From the NCBI RefSeq assembly GCF_012489685.1, contig NC_080043.1, forward strand, positions 62,861,920 through 62,925,919: 64,000 bases of DNA, given 5' to 3'. This document shows, one piece after another, positions 10,708-22,377 of the stretch. The position numbers and the translations under genes were made by a program. The notes under the pieces are model-generated. The model ran no database searches, was not told the origin of the DNA, and worked only from the letters and a program-made list of their open reading frames with translations. This DNA comes from Lotus japonicus. Lineage: Eukaryota; Streptophyta; Magnoliopsida; Fabales; Fabaceae. Each line of letters begins with the position of its first letter. Within the stretch, counting starts at the first letter, position 1.

Positions 10708-11150
10708 TTTGAAGAGGTTGAAGGTTTGAGGTAGAAGATGAAGTTTGAAGGATGAAGAGAGATCGAGAGAGAAATCAAGAAAGAGGCGGTTTTGAAAAGC
10801 AGAGAGTGCGAGAGTGAAAACCGGAAGTGAACGAGAACGTGTGTGTATAGTGGGTTTTATCAAATAACCGTTGTTGATTCAAAAAGCACTTTAAGATCAA
10901 CGGTTGAAAATTAAAGATAGATAGTAACAGTAAAATACACAATCACACACAGGAGATAAGCATATCTACACGCAATCATAACAGACTGTCACACGGGCAC
11001 AAGGAATTATGCATCAGAAATTCTGACACACGTGTTGTTGTCTCAGCTTCAGAGTCAGTACCAGTGGGCACACACACTCTGATTGAGTTACCTTCTGGAC
11101 TAGACATCTTCTGATCAAGAAGTATCATAGTCAGAGGTTCTGATCCATCT
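10708..11150 (-). other. Copia A spacer between pol and the third ORF
   Basis: 443 bp with no supported ORF. It would form the leader of any subgenomic RNA for the third ORF. No convincing TATA box or splice acceptor was recognised. The corresponding spacer in Copia B is 58379-58807. Confidence 0.5.
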
Positions 11151-14100
11151 TCACTCTGGACAAAAGTCCATGTTTAGATTTTTCAGAATAAAATTAAATC
11201 TATCCTCTGCTAAGGGCTTTGTAAAGATATCTGCCCATTGATGGTCAGTATCAACAAACTTCAGAAGAAGTACGCCCTTCTGTACATAATCTCTAATAAA
11301 GTGATACTTTACCTCAATGTGCTTTGCCCTTGAATGCAAGATAGGATTCTTACTCAATGAGATTGCAGCAGTGTTATCACAATAGATTGGGATAGTGCTC
11401 TCAAGGATCTGATAATCCTCCAGCTGATGTTTCATCCAGAGCATCTGAGTGCTGCATATTGCTGCTGAGATATATTCTGCCTCTGCAGTTGATAGTGCAA
11501 TGGTTGATTGCCTCTTGCTTGCCCATGAGACTAGATTGCTTCCCAGAAATTGACAATTTCCAGAAGTACTTTTTCTCTCTGTTCTATCTCCAGCATAATC
11601 AGCATCACAATAACCTGAAAGCTTATACTCTGATGTTTTCTTATACATCAAGCCAAGGTTAGTGGTGCCTTTCAGATATCTTAGGATCCTCTTAACAGCA
11701 GTTAAGTGGGTTTCCCTTGGATCTGATTGGAAACGAGCACATAAGTGAAGACTAAATAATATGTCTGGCCTAGATGCAGTTAAGTATAGAAGTGAACCTA
11801 TCATTCCACGATAGAGCTTCTGACATACTTTACCACTTTTATCTTCTTTCTCCAAAATGCATGTAGGATGCATTGGAGTCTTGGCCACTGTAGATTCCAG
11901 CATATTGAACTTCTTCAGAAGTTCTTTAGTGTACTTGCTCTGATGGATATATGTTCCTTCTGGTGTTTGATCAACTTGTATTCCCAGAAAGTACTTTAAT
12001 TCTCCCATCATACTCATCTCAAATTCAGCCTGCATCATCTCAGAAAATTCTTTGCATAGAGATTGATTAGCAGAACCAAATATAATATCATCAACATAAA
12101 TTTGCACAATTAAGATATCATCTTTATAAGTCTTGCAAAAAAGAGTTGTATCTACTTTACCCCTTACAAACTCATTCTCCAGAAGGAATGAGCTAAGTCT
12201 CTCATACCATGCTCTGGGAGCTTGCTTCAGACCGTAGAGTGATTTCTTCAATTTGAACACATGGTCTGGTTTCTTTTCATCTTCAAAACCTGGGGGTTGA
12301 TGAACATAGACTTCCTCTGAGATATAACCATTTAGGAAGGCACTCTTTACGTCCATCTGATGTAGAACTATGTTGTGATTTACTGAGAAGGAGATCAACA
12401 GTCTGATTGCCTCCAGTCTTGCTACCGGAGCAAATGTTTCAGTGTAGTCTATTCCTTCCTGCTGGCTGTAGCCTTGAGCAACTAGCCTTGCCTTGTTTCT
12501 GACTACATCTCCTTTCTCATTCAGCTTGTTTCTGAATACCCATTTCGTTCCAATAACATGAACATTCTCAGGCTTCTTCACTAAGCTCCAAACATCGTTC
12601 TTGGAAAATTGATTCAATTCTTCTTCCATGGCCAGAATCCACTCCTTGTCCTGAAGAGCTTCATCTATGGACTTGGGTTCAATTAAGGACACCAATCCTT
12701 TCAGACTCAGCAAGGTCTCTTCAGAGGGTCTGAAGGCAGATCTGGTTCTGACTGGTTCATCTTTGTTGCCCAGAATCAATTCCTTAGGGTGAGCTGCAGT
12801 GATTCTGCTCTTCTTCAGAGTTTGTGAGTTAGAGGGACCAGCTTCTTCCTCTGGTTCATCTTCCTCTGGAGCTTTGCCTTTGTCAGAAACATTAATGCTT
12901 AAATCTGCAAACTTTTCAACTAGCTTTGACTGGTCAGAGTCAAGCTTATCATCAAATCTAACATGAATAAATTCTTCAATAGTCTTAGCATCAGTATTAT
13001 AAAATCTAAAACCTTTAGATCTATCAGAATAACCAAGTAATAGACACTTAGAAGACTTAGCATCAAATTTATGCAATCTATCCTTAGTATTGAGAACATA
13101 ACAAACACAGCCAAAAGGATGAAAATAAGAAATGTTGGGTTTTATGTTCTTCCACAATTCATAAGGAGTCTTATTCAGAATTGGTCTCACAGAGATTCTG
13201 TTCTGAATGTAACATGCTGTATTTACTGCCTCTGCCCAAAAGTGCTTAGCCATGCCAGTTTCTTGGAGCATGGTTCTAGCCATCTCCTGAAGAGTTCTGT
13301 TCTTCCTCTCAACAACACCATTTTGTTGAGGAGTTCTGGGACAAGAGAAATCATGTGCAATTCCATAGGAATCAAACAGACTCTCAAACTTGTCATTCTC
13401 AAACTCTCCACCATGGTCACTTCTGACACGCACAATCCTACAAGCCTTCTCGTTTTGCACTTGAGCAATGAAGGTAGAGAACACAGCATGAGACTCATCC
13501 TTGCGGGTTAGAAACTTTACCCATGTCCAGCGGCTATAGTCATCAACGATAACCATCCCATATCTCTTGCCACCTATAGACTCAGTTTTCACTGGTCCAA
13601 AAAGGTCTATATGCAGAAGTTCCAACGGCCTTGAGGTTGAGACAACATTCTTTGCCTTGAAAGGGACTTTTGTGAATTTGCCTTTCTGACATGCTTCACA
13701 AAGAGCGTCTGAAGCGAACTTCAGATTGGGTAAGCCCCTGACAAGATTTAGCTTGCTCAGCTGAGAAATCTTTCTCATACTGGCATGCCCTAACCGTCTA
13801 TGCCATACCCACTGCTCTTCATCAACAGACAGAAGGCACTTCACATTCTGAGCCTCCAACTCAGATAATCTGATCTTATAAATGTTGTTCTTCCTCTTGC
13901 TGTTAAACAGAACAGAGCCATCGATCTGACTTACAGCCCGGCAGGACTTTTGATTGAATATAACATCATAACCCTTGTCAGCTAATTGACTTATAGACAA
14001 TAAGTTATGTGTTAAGCCGTCTACCAATAAAACATTGTCAATGCATGGACTACTATCTACACAAATAGTACCAGTACCAACAATTTTACCCTTTTCATTT

Positions 14101-14231
14101 CCTCCGAAGCCAACTTCGCCTCCAGGCTTAAGTTTCAGCTCTCGGAACATACGCTTTTCTCCCGTCATGTGACGCGAGCATCCACTGTCCAGATACCATG
14201 ATTGGTGTTTCAGTGGAGCTATCAAGGATAT
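11151..14231 (-). CDS. pol: Copia A pol: protease, integrase, reverse transcriptase, RNase H
   Basis: About 1,026 codons without a stop, entered after the putative splice acceptor at 14232. Motifs in order: protease [14 protein letters not shown]-pre-integrase [10 protein letters not shown] and zinc-finger CEACQKGKF; integrase core with D (LFGPV...VDDYSRW), D (RSDHGGEF) and E ([15 protein letters not shown]); reverse transcriptase [10 protein letters not shown] and YVDDIIFG; RNase [11 protein letters not shown] and STAEAEY; terminal [10 protein letters not shown]. All catalytic residues I can check are present. The frame is +1 relative to gag unless the 643-bp segment is removed. These enzymes copy the element's RNA and integrate the cDNA. 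Confidence 0.9.
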   Translation of the reverse strand: MSLIAPLKHQSWYLDSGCSRHMTGEKRMFRELKLKPGGEVGFGGNEKGKIVGTGTICVDSSPCIDNVLLVDGLTHNLLSISQLADKGYDVIFNQKSCRAVSQIDGSVLFNSKRKNNIYKIRLSELEAQNVKCLLSVDEEQWVWHRRLGHASMRKISQLSKLNLVRGLPNLKFASDALCEACQKGKFTKVPFKAKNVVSTSRPLELLHIDLFGPVKTESIGGKRYGMVIVDDYSRWTWVKFLTRKDESHAVFSTFIAQVQNEKACRIVRVRSDHGGEFENDKFESLFDSYGIAHDFSCPRTPQQNGVVERKNRTLQEMARTMLQETGMAKHFWAEAVNTACYIQNRISVRPILNKTPYELWKNIKPNISYFHPFGCVCYVLNTKDRLHKFDAKSSKCLLLGYSDRSKGFRFYNTDAKTIEEFIHVRFDDKLDSDQSKLVEKFADLSINVSDKGKAPEEDEPEEEAGPSNSQTLKKSRITAAHPKELILGNKDEPVRTRSAFRPSEETLLSLKGLVSLIEPKSIDEALQDKEWILAMEEELNQFSKNDVWSLVKKPENVHVIGTKWVFRNKLNEKGDVVRNKARLVAQGYSQQEGIDYTETFAPVARLEAIRLLISFSVNHNIVLHQMDVKSAFLNGYISEEVYVHQPPGFEDEKKPDHVFKLKKSLYGLKQAPRAWYERLSSFLLENEFVRGKVDTTLFCKTYKDDILIVQIYVDDIIFGSANQSLCKEFSEMMQAEFEMSMMGELKYFLGIQVDQTPEGTYIHQSKYTKELLKKFNMLESTVAKTPMHPTCILEKEDKSGKVCQKLYRGMIGSLLYLTASRPDILFSLHLCARFQSDPRETHLTAVKRILRYLKGTTNLGLMYKKTSEYKLSGYCDADYAGDRTERKSTSGNCQFLGSNLVSWASKRQSTIALSTAEAEYISAAICSTQMLWMKHQLEDYQILESTIPIYCDNTAAISLSKNPILHSRAKHIEVKYHFIRDYVQKGVLLLKFVDTDHQWADIFTKPLAEDRFNFILKNLNMDFCPE

Positions 14232-14784
14232 CTGCAACATAGATAATCTTGTCCTTAGGTACCCACTTTCTGGGTCCTCTTTTGTTAGTTACCCCAGAGG
14301 TTCTGATCACCTTGGGTGTCTCAACATAATATTTTAAAGGAATATTTGCATGATATTTTGTCATGGAGAAAGATCCCTTTTTAAGAGGGTTTTTAGCAAT
14401 TTTAGCAGGTACAGGATCAGGCAATATGGTACCAGAGGAAACAAAGCATTCATACAAGGATTTAGCTTTAGACACAGAAGGCTCATTTCTAATTGGTTTA
14501 GAATAGCCAATGCCATGCATTCCATTTCTGCTTACGCCATAGATCATTGAAGCCATTAAGCTTCTATCCACGCTTTTAGCTAGGAATCTTTGAAAAGACT
14601 TTTCATACTTAGATTCATTTCTACAATCAGAGGCATCACAAGCAACAATTTCTTCTAACTTAGCAATCTGGTTCTTAAGCACAGAGTTAGAATTTACCAA
14701 AGCATGATTTTCATTTTTCAAATCAGAAATAATTTTCTCATGTTCAGAAGGAGTCTTGGAGACAGCAGATAAGTTCTTTTTCAA
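14128..14784 (-). pseudogene. Gag C-terminal extension read in the unspliced frame
   Basis: Same frame as gag, after the TAG at 14794-14796. It encodes an Asn/Lys-rich coiled-coil segment, a FQRFLAKSVDRSLMASMIYG segment and a [13 protein letters not shown] segment. It ends about 105 bp inside the pol frame, overlapping the protease start in another frame. Similar segments are familiar from legume copia polyproteins, which argues that this is real coding sequence and not only intron. Whether the TAG is a lesion or a functional stop cannot be told from one copy. Confidence 0.5.
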
Positions 14785-14874
14785 CTTTTTATGCTAAGAC
14801 AATAAAGAGTTATACTTATCCATGATATCAGACAAAGCATGTTTCAGTTCAGAGGTAGAGAAAGAAGCAAATAC
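14232..14874 (-). other. Putative 643-bp intron between gag and pol
   Basis: On the minus strand the segment starts GAG/GTATTT and ends TATGTTGCAG/ATATCC. Removing it joins gag to pol in one frame (643 = 3n+1, the exact offset between the two frames). Copia B lacks this segment with the break at precisely this point (61975/61976), as expected if it descends from a spliced RNA. The segment is not empty: in the gag frame it encodes a further ~200 codons, including a coiled-coil stretch and a [13 protein letters not shown] motif, with one TAG at 14794-14796. Unspliced RNA may therefore give a longer Gag. Splicing itself is inferred. Confidence 0.7.
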
Positions 14875-16038
14875 CTCATTTTCATCGTCTGAGTTAGGAT
14901 CTCCTTCTGATTCTGAGTCAGAGTCAACAGCTTCCTTTGACTCTGCTTCCTTGTCTTTGACAATTGCCATGAGTCCTTGGACTTCACCATCAGAGTCAAC
15001 ATCCTCTGACTCTGATTCATCAAATGTCACCATCAGACTCTTCTTCGTCTTGAAGTGCTTCTTTGGCTTCTTGTCTTTCTTCAACTTTGGACAATCACTT
15101 TTGTAGTGCCCAGATTCTTTGCACTCAAAACATGTGACTTCCTTGATTGAAGACTTCTTCTAGCCTGAGGACTCATACTTTCCTTTTGCCTTTCCAGAGC
15201 CTTTGAACTTGCTCTGCCTGTGCTTCCAGATGCGGTTGAGTCTCTTGGAGATCAGAGTCAGCTCATCTTCATCAGAATCTTCTGATGCTTCTTCAGATTC
15301 TTCTTCTTCAGCTTGAAGAGCCTTTGACTTCTCAACCTTAGCCTTTTCAGATTTGGATTTCAAGGCTATGGACTTTTTCCTCAGATCTTGCATCTCTGAG
15401 CGTTTCAGCTCATGGCATTTCAAAATGCTGATGAGTTCTTCTAAACTCATATTCTCAACGTCTCTCGTGAGCTCTATTGAAGTCACCAAAGGCATCCAAC
15501 TTTCAGGAAGACACCTGATGACCCTTATGACATGATCTTTTGTTGTGTAGCTCTTGTTGAGAGGTCGTATGCCAGCTACAAGCAATTGAAATCTGGAGAA
15601 CATTTCTTCAATGGACTCATTTGGCTCCATGATGAAGGATTCATACTTTTGGATCAAAGACAATGCCTTTGATTCTTTGACTTTCTTGTTTCCTTCATGA
15701 GACATCTTCAGAGATTCAAAAATGCCTTTAGCAAACTCACGATCTGTAATCTTCTGGTACTCCTCATAGGAAATAGCACTAAGAAGAATTGCTCTTGCTT
15801 TGTGATGTTGTGAGTACAGCTTCTTTTGATCTGCAGTCATCTCTGACCTTGGGATCTTCTTGCCATCTGCATCAACTGGACGCTCATAGCCATCCACAAT
15901 AATATCCCAGAGATCTGCATCGAAACCCAGAAAGAAACTTTCCAGTCTATCTTTCCAATATTCGAACCTTTGACCATCGAACATAGGAGGCTTTGCGTTG
16001 TAACCATCTCTTTGAGTTTCACTGGTGGTGGCAGCCAT
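14875..16038 (-). pseudogene. Copia A gag (5' part of gag-pol), one internal TAG
   Basis: Starts at an ATG 72 bp inside the 5' LTR edge and runs 388 codons to a putative splice donor at 14874. Residues about 60-210 form the copia-type gag (UBN2-like) helical domain with the FDGQRFEYWKDR start and HKARAILLSAIS segment. A Lys/Glu-rich stretch follows, then a CX2CX4HX4C zinc knuckle (CFECKESGHYKSDC). The only lesion seen is TAG at 15160-15162, a few codons before the knuckle; Copia B has Gln there. Gag packages the RNA into virus-like particles; a protein ending at the TAG would lose the knuckle. Confidence 0.85.
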
Positions 16039-16096
16039 TGTTTTTCACACCGGCCCGGATCACTGAACACTGTTAGGTGTGGTAATCAGAACTTGC

Positions 16097-16108
16097 GCTC
16101 TGATACCA
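16097..16108 (-). promoter_or_regulatory. Primer binding site, initiator tRNA-Met type
   Basis: On the minus strand this reads TGGTATCAGAGC, the 12-nt complement of the 3' end of plant initiator tRNA-Met. It lies 2 bp from the LTR edge, as in most plant copia elements. Confidence 0.9.
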
Positions 16109-16110
16109 AT

Positions 16111-17321
16111 TGAAGGTATGAAAAACGGTAGAAAGGGGGGGGTTTGAATAACGTTTTCAGAACAAAACTTCCACCTTAAAGATTTTGACAAATCTTTCGA
16201 GAACTTAAGTGCTAAAGATAAGAGATAGAAAAGCACACAAGGATTTTATCCTGGTTCACTTGATAAATCACTCAAGCTACTCCAGTCCACCCGTTAAGGT
16301 GATTTCTTCCTTCTTAGAATGAAGGCAATCCACTAATCAGGTAAGAGTTACAACTGCACTTGAAACCTACAAGTGACTAACAATTACACTGACTTAGCTC
16401 ACACTAAGATTCACTCTCTTAGTCTTCTCTAGGATCCGATCAACCTTGATCTCCTAAAGGAACAAAACAAACTGTTTATCAAAGAATTGTTTACAAGAGA
16501 TTTGCTTCTAAAAAGCTAATAGTAAACACAATGAATTTCAGATGAAAGAAAGCTTAGAATATTTTGAATATGTCTTGCGCGTATATGTGTTTCTTTCTTG
16601 CCGCTTCTTTCAATCTTCAGCCTCTATATATACTCCAAGGATTAGGGTTGAGCGTTGCATGGGAAATGCTACCGTTGGAGGGCAGTTCTGGAAAATCCAG
16701 CTTCTGCTGTGGCTGAGAACGTTAGGTAGGTCGTCAGGAAGGTACACTTGCTTTTGTACTTGGATAGCGACTTGACCTTTTAACCTAGGAGACTTCTGAT
16801 CAGGGGAATACTTCATATTGGAACTTGTGAAGCCGGTTGATCAGAGTTAGAGGGAAAGCACAGATCCTCTGACCATTGTATCTTCTGATTCTGAACTCAG
16901 AGGGAAGAACATGGCCTTCAGAGTTTCTTGCTTCTGGACTTCAGAGTTTCCACTATTCAGCTTCTGGATCTTCAGAGTCTTCTACACCATCAGAACATCT
17001 GAACCTTCAGTGTTTCTTGGTTATCAGAACTTCTGGATCTTCAGAGCTTCTAGCGACTGAGTCCACATCAGAGTTTGTATAGCTTCAGAACTTCTGAAGC
17101 TTTTCCACTGTTCATACTGAACATGGTGAATGCGAAAGCGTTGCTTGGGTTACCCTTTATACACAGTGCTTCTGATTTGTGTGAGATTGAGTTGAGGTCA
17201 GAGCCTGTAAATAGCACACTCAGAAAAACACGTTAGAGTACCACAATTGTTCATATCAAAAGGTTAACTTGTAATCATCAAAACATAGAGTTGTACTACT
17301 AGATCAAAACTTGATCTTACA
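16111..17321 (-). repeat. Copia A 5' LTR
   Basis: 1,211 bp and almost identical to 5240-6450. It lies just upstream (minus sense) of the primer binding site and gag, so it is the LTR that would drive the genomic RNA. It is followed by the TCATT target duplication and then the PLC intron resumes. Confidence 0.95.
16625..16632 (-). promoter_or_regulatory. TATA box in the Copia A 5' LTR
   Basis: TATATATA in a GC-poorer context, with the probable start site some 30 bp to the left. This would put roughly 480 bp of R-U5 before the primer binding site. Inferred from position only. Confidence 0.5.
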
Positions 17322-17395
17322 TCATTTACTTGAAGATTAATGTAGTTGAAGAGATGCTCAGCATCTGATTTGATATTCATTATTATGCTTTTCAG

Positions 17396-18000
17396 GTTCA
17401 CACAAAAGAATATCCTCAGAGTTTATCCTAAAGGAGAACGTGTCAAATCGTCAAATTTTAAACCACATTTAGGGTGGATGTATGGAGCTCAGATGGTGGC
17501 ATTCAATATGCTGGTTAGAAAGTTAAGACCAATCCACGAAAAATAAGTTTCATCTTTCAGTTTTTCTTTAATGTATTGTGGTGCAATCTTGTATTCATCA
17601 TAAGATATTGTTGAGTCATACTTATATACATGTGAAAGTAGGAATAAAAACCTTTTAGGCTTTCTTTTTTTTGATAAATAATGTGTTTGATTCTGCGGTA
17701 GGACGCCTCATAATCCCTTTGGGGAAGAAGCTATCAAGTGTAGCTTCTGGATTTTGGACTTACCGTGCTTTGGAATATGTACTCACTGCTCATCTAAACA
17801 CCCTAGAATAATCTTTCAGGCATATAACTTTTGTTTTCTTTTGATAGGGGTACGACAAATCACCTTGGTATCAACAGGGGATGTTCAGAGCAAATGGAGG
17901 ATGTGGTTATGTGAAAAAGCCTAACTTTCTGATGGGGAATCTTCCAAATGAAGAAGAGTTTGATCCTAAAAGAACAATGTCAGTGAAGCAGATATTAAAG
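17396..18000 (+). pseudogene. PLC exons 5-6: rest of Y domain
   Basis: Exon 17396-17513 follows TTTTCAG and encodes [13 protein letters not shown] and [13 protein letters not shown], both Y-domain signatures. Exon 17848-18000 encodes the GMFRANGGCGYVKKP signature and ends at GTGAGT. The short segment before this signature (YDKSPWYQQ) is less conserved than usual in plant PLCs. No stop codon is present in these two exons. Confidence 0.85.
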
Positions 18001-18070
18001 GTGAGTAATTGCTTTGAAGAAGGATATTGGCTTGTTTCATGACATTTAATATTTTCATGTCCATCAATAG

Positions 18071-19162
18071 GTAAAGGTATACAAAGGAGATGGCTAGAAG
18101 TCAGATTTTAGTGCAACACACTTTGATCTTTTCTCCCCACCAGACTTTTACACAAAGGTCAGTTGCATGATCCTCCAAACATTTATTTTTGATAAATTAA
18201 AAGCAACTTTAAGTAGACTCAAGTGGACCAATTGACTTCCCATACCACAATCTACAAGTGACTTTTTACAAAAAGTCTATGTTTGGATACTCGCATATAG
18301 TCTTGCAAACAAACGTTAATACTCACTTTGAGAGAAAAAGTGAATAAAACTCTTTTTATGAATTGAGATAAATTCTATTCACATTGCACTCAGTTGGTAA
18401 CTAAACACACTAAATCTAATGCCATGTTTCCGTTACTGAATGTTGATCTAGAATTTTATTACCTATAACTTTGATCATTAAAATTATAACTTAAGTCCTC
18501 TGGTCCCTTATTGTGTAATTAACTTGTATAACCTCTTCCTGCATTATTACTCAGTACACTACTAAGGTGGAATCCAACATTTTTACCATAAAAGTATGTT
18601 CAAATTTATTTATTTCATCACAATTAGGAGTGTAAAAGAGATACTATGTGTTTGAAAACTTGTGGACTTCTGCATTGGGGGAGAAGTTACTAAGAATAAC
18701 TTTTAAGGGGGTAGAAGTGATTATGAAAGGTTTAGCTGCCAATCAAAACACACACTGATAATGTCATAAGGAACAAAATAGGAGAAAGCAAAGAAATCTA
18801 GGAGAAATATAAATGGTTATAAATTTATCTTACTGTTTGACCAAATTGTTTGACAGGCCTATATTATTGGGGTGCCAGCTGATTCTATCAAGAAGAAAAC
18901 AAGTGTAAAAATGGACAATTGGTATCCTGTTTGGGATGAAGAGTTTGAATTCCATTTGACTGTTCCAGAGCTTGCCTTGCTCTGAATTGAAGTACAAGAT
19001 AAAGATCAGACAAAGGATGACTTCGCAGGGCAAACTTGTTTGCCAATATCAGAGTTAAGACATGGATTTCGATCACTCCCTCTTTATGACAGAAAGGGAA
19101 AGAAATTTAAATATGTGAAACTTCTAGTGAGGTTTCATCTTGAAACTTCAAATAAACTATAG
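18071..19162 (+). pseudogene. PLC exons 7-8: C2 domain with two nonsense codons
   Basis: Exon 18071-18157 encodes the start of the C2 domain and the HFD..SPPDFYTK segment, with TAG at 18095-18097. Exon 18857-19162 encodes [37 protein letters not shown] and the final [12 protein letters not shown], with TGA at 18983-18985 and the normal stop at 19160-19162. The C2 domain gives Ca2+-dependent membrane binding in this family, so a protein ending at either stop would lack it. Both nonsense changes are compatible with C-to-T decay on one strand or the other. Confidence 0.85.
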
Positions 19163-22100
19163 ATGTCATTGATCTGAATATGTGGTCTAATAAATTCTGG
19201 TGCATAAAAAGAAACATTTGTCATGTTTAGCCACATTGAAACTATAGTATAGAATATGGAGGCAATCTTAAACATCACATGTTTAGTATGATGGGTGATC
19301 TTCCAGATGTTACTCATAATTTGAAAATTTTGACATTGTTTCTTGGGAGACCTCTCTTGCTTTGATCCTATTCAAATCTAACTATATATTGAATTTTTTT
19401 TTAATAATGAATTTTTTTTTACCGAAACCGGAAAAAGTTATATTTACCACAATGGGGGTTTTAGATAGCTTGGCACAGACGTGGCTGGTGGGGGTGGATT
19501 CGCGTCGCCTCACACGAATTCATCACCCGAAGCAAAGTGGATTCTGTCATAAATCTTTCATGGAATATGTGTTTTCCCTAGGTGGTTAGAAATCTATGAG
19601 ATTCAACTGAGACCAAGCGAACTCATATGGGACAAAGTTGACATGATGGGACCATGGAGACATGCTTTTTGTGTGGAATCACGTGAAATATGCAACATGC
19701 GTAAGCGTAACCTGATTGGTAGACATGAGGACATACGTTGATTTCACGTTGACCGCGAATTCTATCTTGTCTAGGGGTGTTCGCGATTCTGTTTGGACCG
19801 CTTTTAGGTGAAACAAAAGACTGATCCAATCAAAATTCATTGGTTTGGTTTCGATTGATTGTTAGCAAAAAAAATTCCAATAGATTTTTCTTAGTCAACA
19901 TTAACATATCTTATTTAAAATGCAAATATATAAAATCAATAAAAAATCAAATTAAATATATATATATTTGGAAAACTGAAATATTATTCAGAATAGTATT
20001 AGATATATATTTATATATATATATATATATTTCAAACAATCATTTTTACATTTATTTTTTCTATATATATAAATTCATCAATTGCACGGGTAATTCCACC
20101 AGTAATATAACTAAAATAGTGTGAATAAAATTATAATATTAATAATATCCTAAATTTTTAAAAAATTATATATTAAGTATATAGATGAAATCCAACTCAG
20201 GCATAATATATTTACTATTATTAATAGGGTATTATTTTCTCTATTTAAAATTTAGATACATAATGATATAACATGTCGTTTCATTTATATCAAAATAATT
20301 CTAAATATTTATTAATAATATTTCTTTATTTTTTTAAAACGTATACATTCTATAAAAGAAAATCAACTCATGCATCATATATTTATTACTAGTGTTTTTT
20401 ACCCGCGCGTTGCACGGGGAATTTTTTTATTGTATTTGATCCATCGATTAATATTTTAAATTATAAAATATTTAAGATGCTAAGAATGTAAGAACAATCA
20501 TAATATAAAGATGTAGATATTTAAAGAGCATAAGCCAAAAGCTTTAAGTTTTGCATATGTGAGGTATAACTGAATTTTGTTTGTGAAGATGTATACTCAT
20601 GTTGCATAAAGGATAATGCTTTTGTGTTTTAGATATGTAACAATACATAAATATATAATTATTTTTTAAATTATTAAAAATACATTTAAGTTATAGAAAA
20701 ATGAATTATTATTTTTTTTAACTCTTACAAATTTTCATTTTACATATAAAATGTTTCTCCCTGTGAGATCTCGTAACTCTAATTTGTTAGCACTAATAAA
20801 TTTATGTCATAATTTTATAGTACATATGTATTAAAATTTTTTATTCCTCGTACTTTTCTTACTATCCAATTATTATAGTTATATACATATATAAATATAC
20901 ACTCTTAAAATTTTGAAAACAATACTCAAATTAATTATATTAAATTTTTTCTATTAAAATAATATCAATCAATTAGTTTAGAATATAATGTTTGTATAAA
21001 AAAAGTATAATGGTACTTTTTATATAAAATAAAATCTCACGTAGGTAGCATTATAGTAGTTTAAAATTAAAACATATCAACTTAAAATTATATGCAAATA
21101 CAAACAACAGCCGCTTTTAGGTTTCAAAAGGATAAGTAGTAGAAAATTGTGTGCATCTCCAGAACAAATATTTCAAGTGTTTTTACGGTGAAATTTGCTC
21201 TTGTGTTTGAGGTATGAATCAATACCTTGGTTTATACAAATTTGACATGCTAAAAACACTATTTGTTGAGATTCTTACCTGATGGAATTAAGAAACTAAC
21301 AAAGATAACTATTTAATAAAACAACTCCACAACACAAATGAAATACCACAGAACTCGTGAAATCTCACATAACTTTTATCTATATTTACTCCTAAAGTTA
21401 TAAGAAATACTATGAAAAATTTACTGATATCATATATGAAATGTAATTTTCGTATTATGTTTGACACTGAAGCATTTCCATACTAAAATGTTCTTTCCCG
21501 TAGGAACTTTTTGCCCAGTAATTTGAACAAAATAAAATAAAAATAGACTATATTATTATGTAGAACATGTTTTTTTTTGAAAGATTATGTAGAACATGTT
21601 TAATATGAAGTTACATTGTAAAATAGTGACATCTTATTAAAATTTATTTTTCTGTTAATTTTACATGAATTTTCATGTAAAATGTTCATCCCCGTGGGAA
21701 CTCTTAAACCTATAGTTTAACTTAGACAAAAATACACTATATATGTATTAATGTTTTCTAATCTTCGCACGACACATTTTAATCATCAAATGTTCATGCC
21801 TTTATATTTATTTCTTTTTAAAACTTTCAAAAAGTTATGAAAAAAGAAATGACATCATATTGATTTTTTATTTACAACTAAAAGGAATTAGATTTCGATC
21901 TATGAGTTCAAACAATCACTTTTTATCTATGCGTTGCACGAAGAACTTTCTTTTTTGCTTAAGACATGTTCAATACCACACTTTAGCAATATTTTCATAT
22001 ACTAAAAGACATAATTAATGAGACATATATAATGCTACATAATGTGTTCCTCTAATTTGATTTCCATCTATTTATAGTTCATCTCGTCCTAGTACTAAGT

Positions 22101-22377
22101 AACTACTATAATAACATCTAACTAACCTAGCAGTCTCGATTAATTTCCCTTTTGTTACATCCTTACATGAGTTTGAAAATTTAAGTAAACACACTTCTCT
22201 TAGGTGATAAATGAAAACAATATAGAAACAACCGCAGCCCGCAGCTAATGAGAAGCTCTGCCAAATTCACATAGCAACCATCAAATCTCTGTGTGTCCAT
22301 GATAGCTCTGTGGACCCTCAGCGCCACATCAGCTCCCTTTTCCTGGAATTAATATTTAATAAAAATAAGACAAATTA
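19163..22377. other. AT-rich intergenic DNA
   Basis: Low-complexity AT-rich sequence after the PLC stop, with a TA dinucleotide run near 20005-20030 and scattered T and A runs. A short GC-rich motif (CCCGCGCGTTGCACGG, near 20402) of a kind often seen at plant Helitron or MITE ends stands alone, with no matching partner found. No coding frame is supported. Confidence 0.6.

Larger units (their letters stand above)
5240..17321 (-). mobile_element. Copia A: complete SIRE-like Ty1/copia element in a PLC intron
   Basis: Full-length element of 12,082 bp with 1,211-bp LTRs (5240-6450 and 16111-17321) starting TG and ending CA, flanked by the 5-bp duplication TCATT (5235-5239 and 17322-17326). Order in the direction of transcription (right to left): 5' LTR, primer binding site, gag, intron-like segment, pol (protease, integrase, reverse transcriptase, RNase H), a 952-aa third ORF, an antisense ORF, polypurine tract, 3' LTR. 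PR-INT-RT-RH order defines Ty1/copia. The extra ORF after pol and the large size fit the SIRE/Maximus lineage. The LTRs differ at three positions only, so insertion is recent. Confidence 0.95.
3892..19162 (+). pseudogene. Phosphoinositide-specific phospholipase C relic, split by Copia A
   Basis: Eight exons can be joined by GT-AG borders and continuous frame: 3892-4088, 4308-4443, 4548-4769, 4901-5118, 17396-17513, 17848-18000, 18071-18157 and 18857-19162. Together they encode the X, Y and C2 parts of a plant PI-PLC, a membrane-associated enzyme that hydrolyses phosphatidylinositol 4,5-bisphosphate. The N-terminal EF-hand exon is not in the 3.9 kb upstream. The first catalytic His is kept (TGHNSYL), but the second, normally in a V-L-H-G-R-T context, reads VVGGRT. 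Exon 7 has TAG at 18095-18097 where Trp is usual in this family. Exon 8 has TGA at 18983-18985 where Arg is usual. The fourth intron is about 12.3 kb because Copia A lies in it. I read this as a dead gene; expression of an X/Y fragment cannot be excluded. Confidence 0.85.

Noticed and set aside
20395..20425. Helitron or MITE end (CCCGCGCGTTGCACGG)
   Set aside because: The motif is suggestive, but no second end, target site or hairpin could be found.
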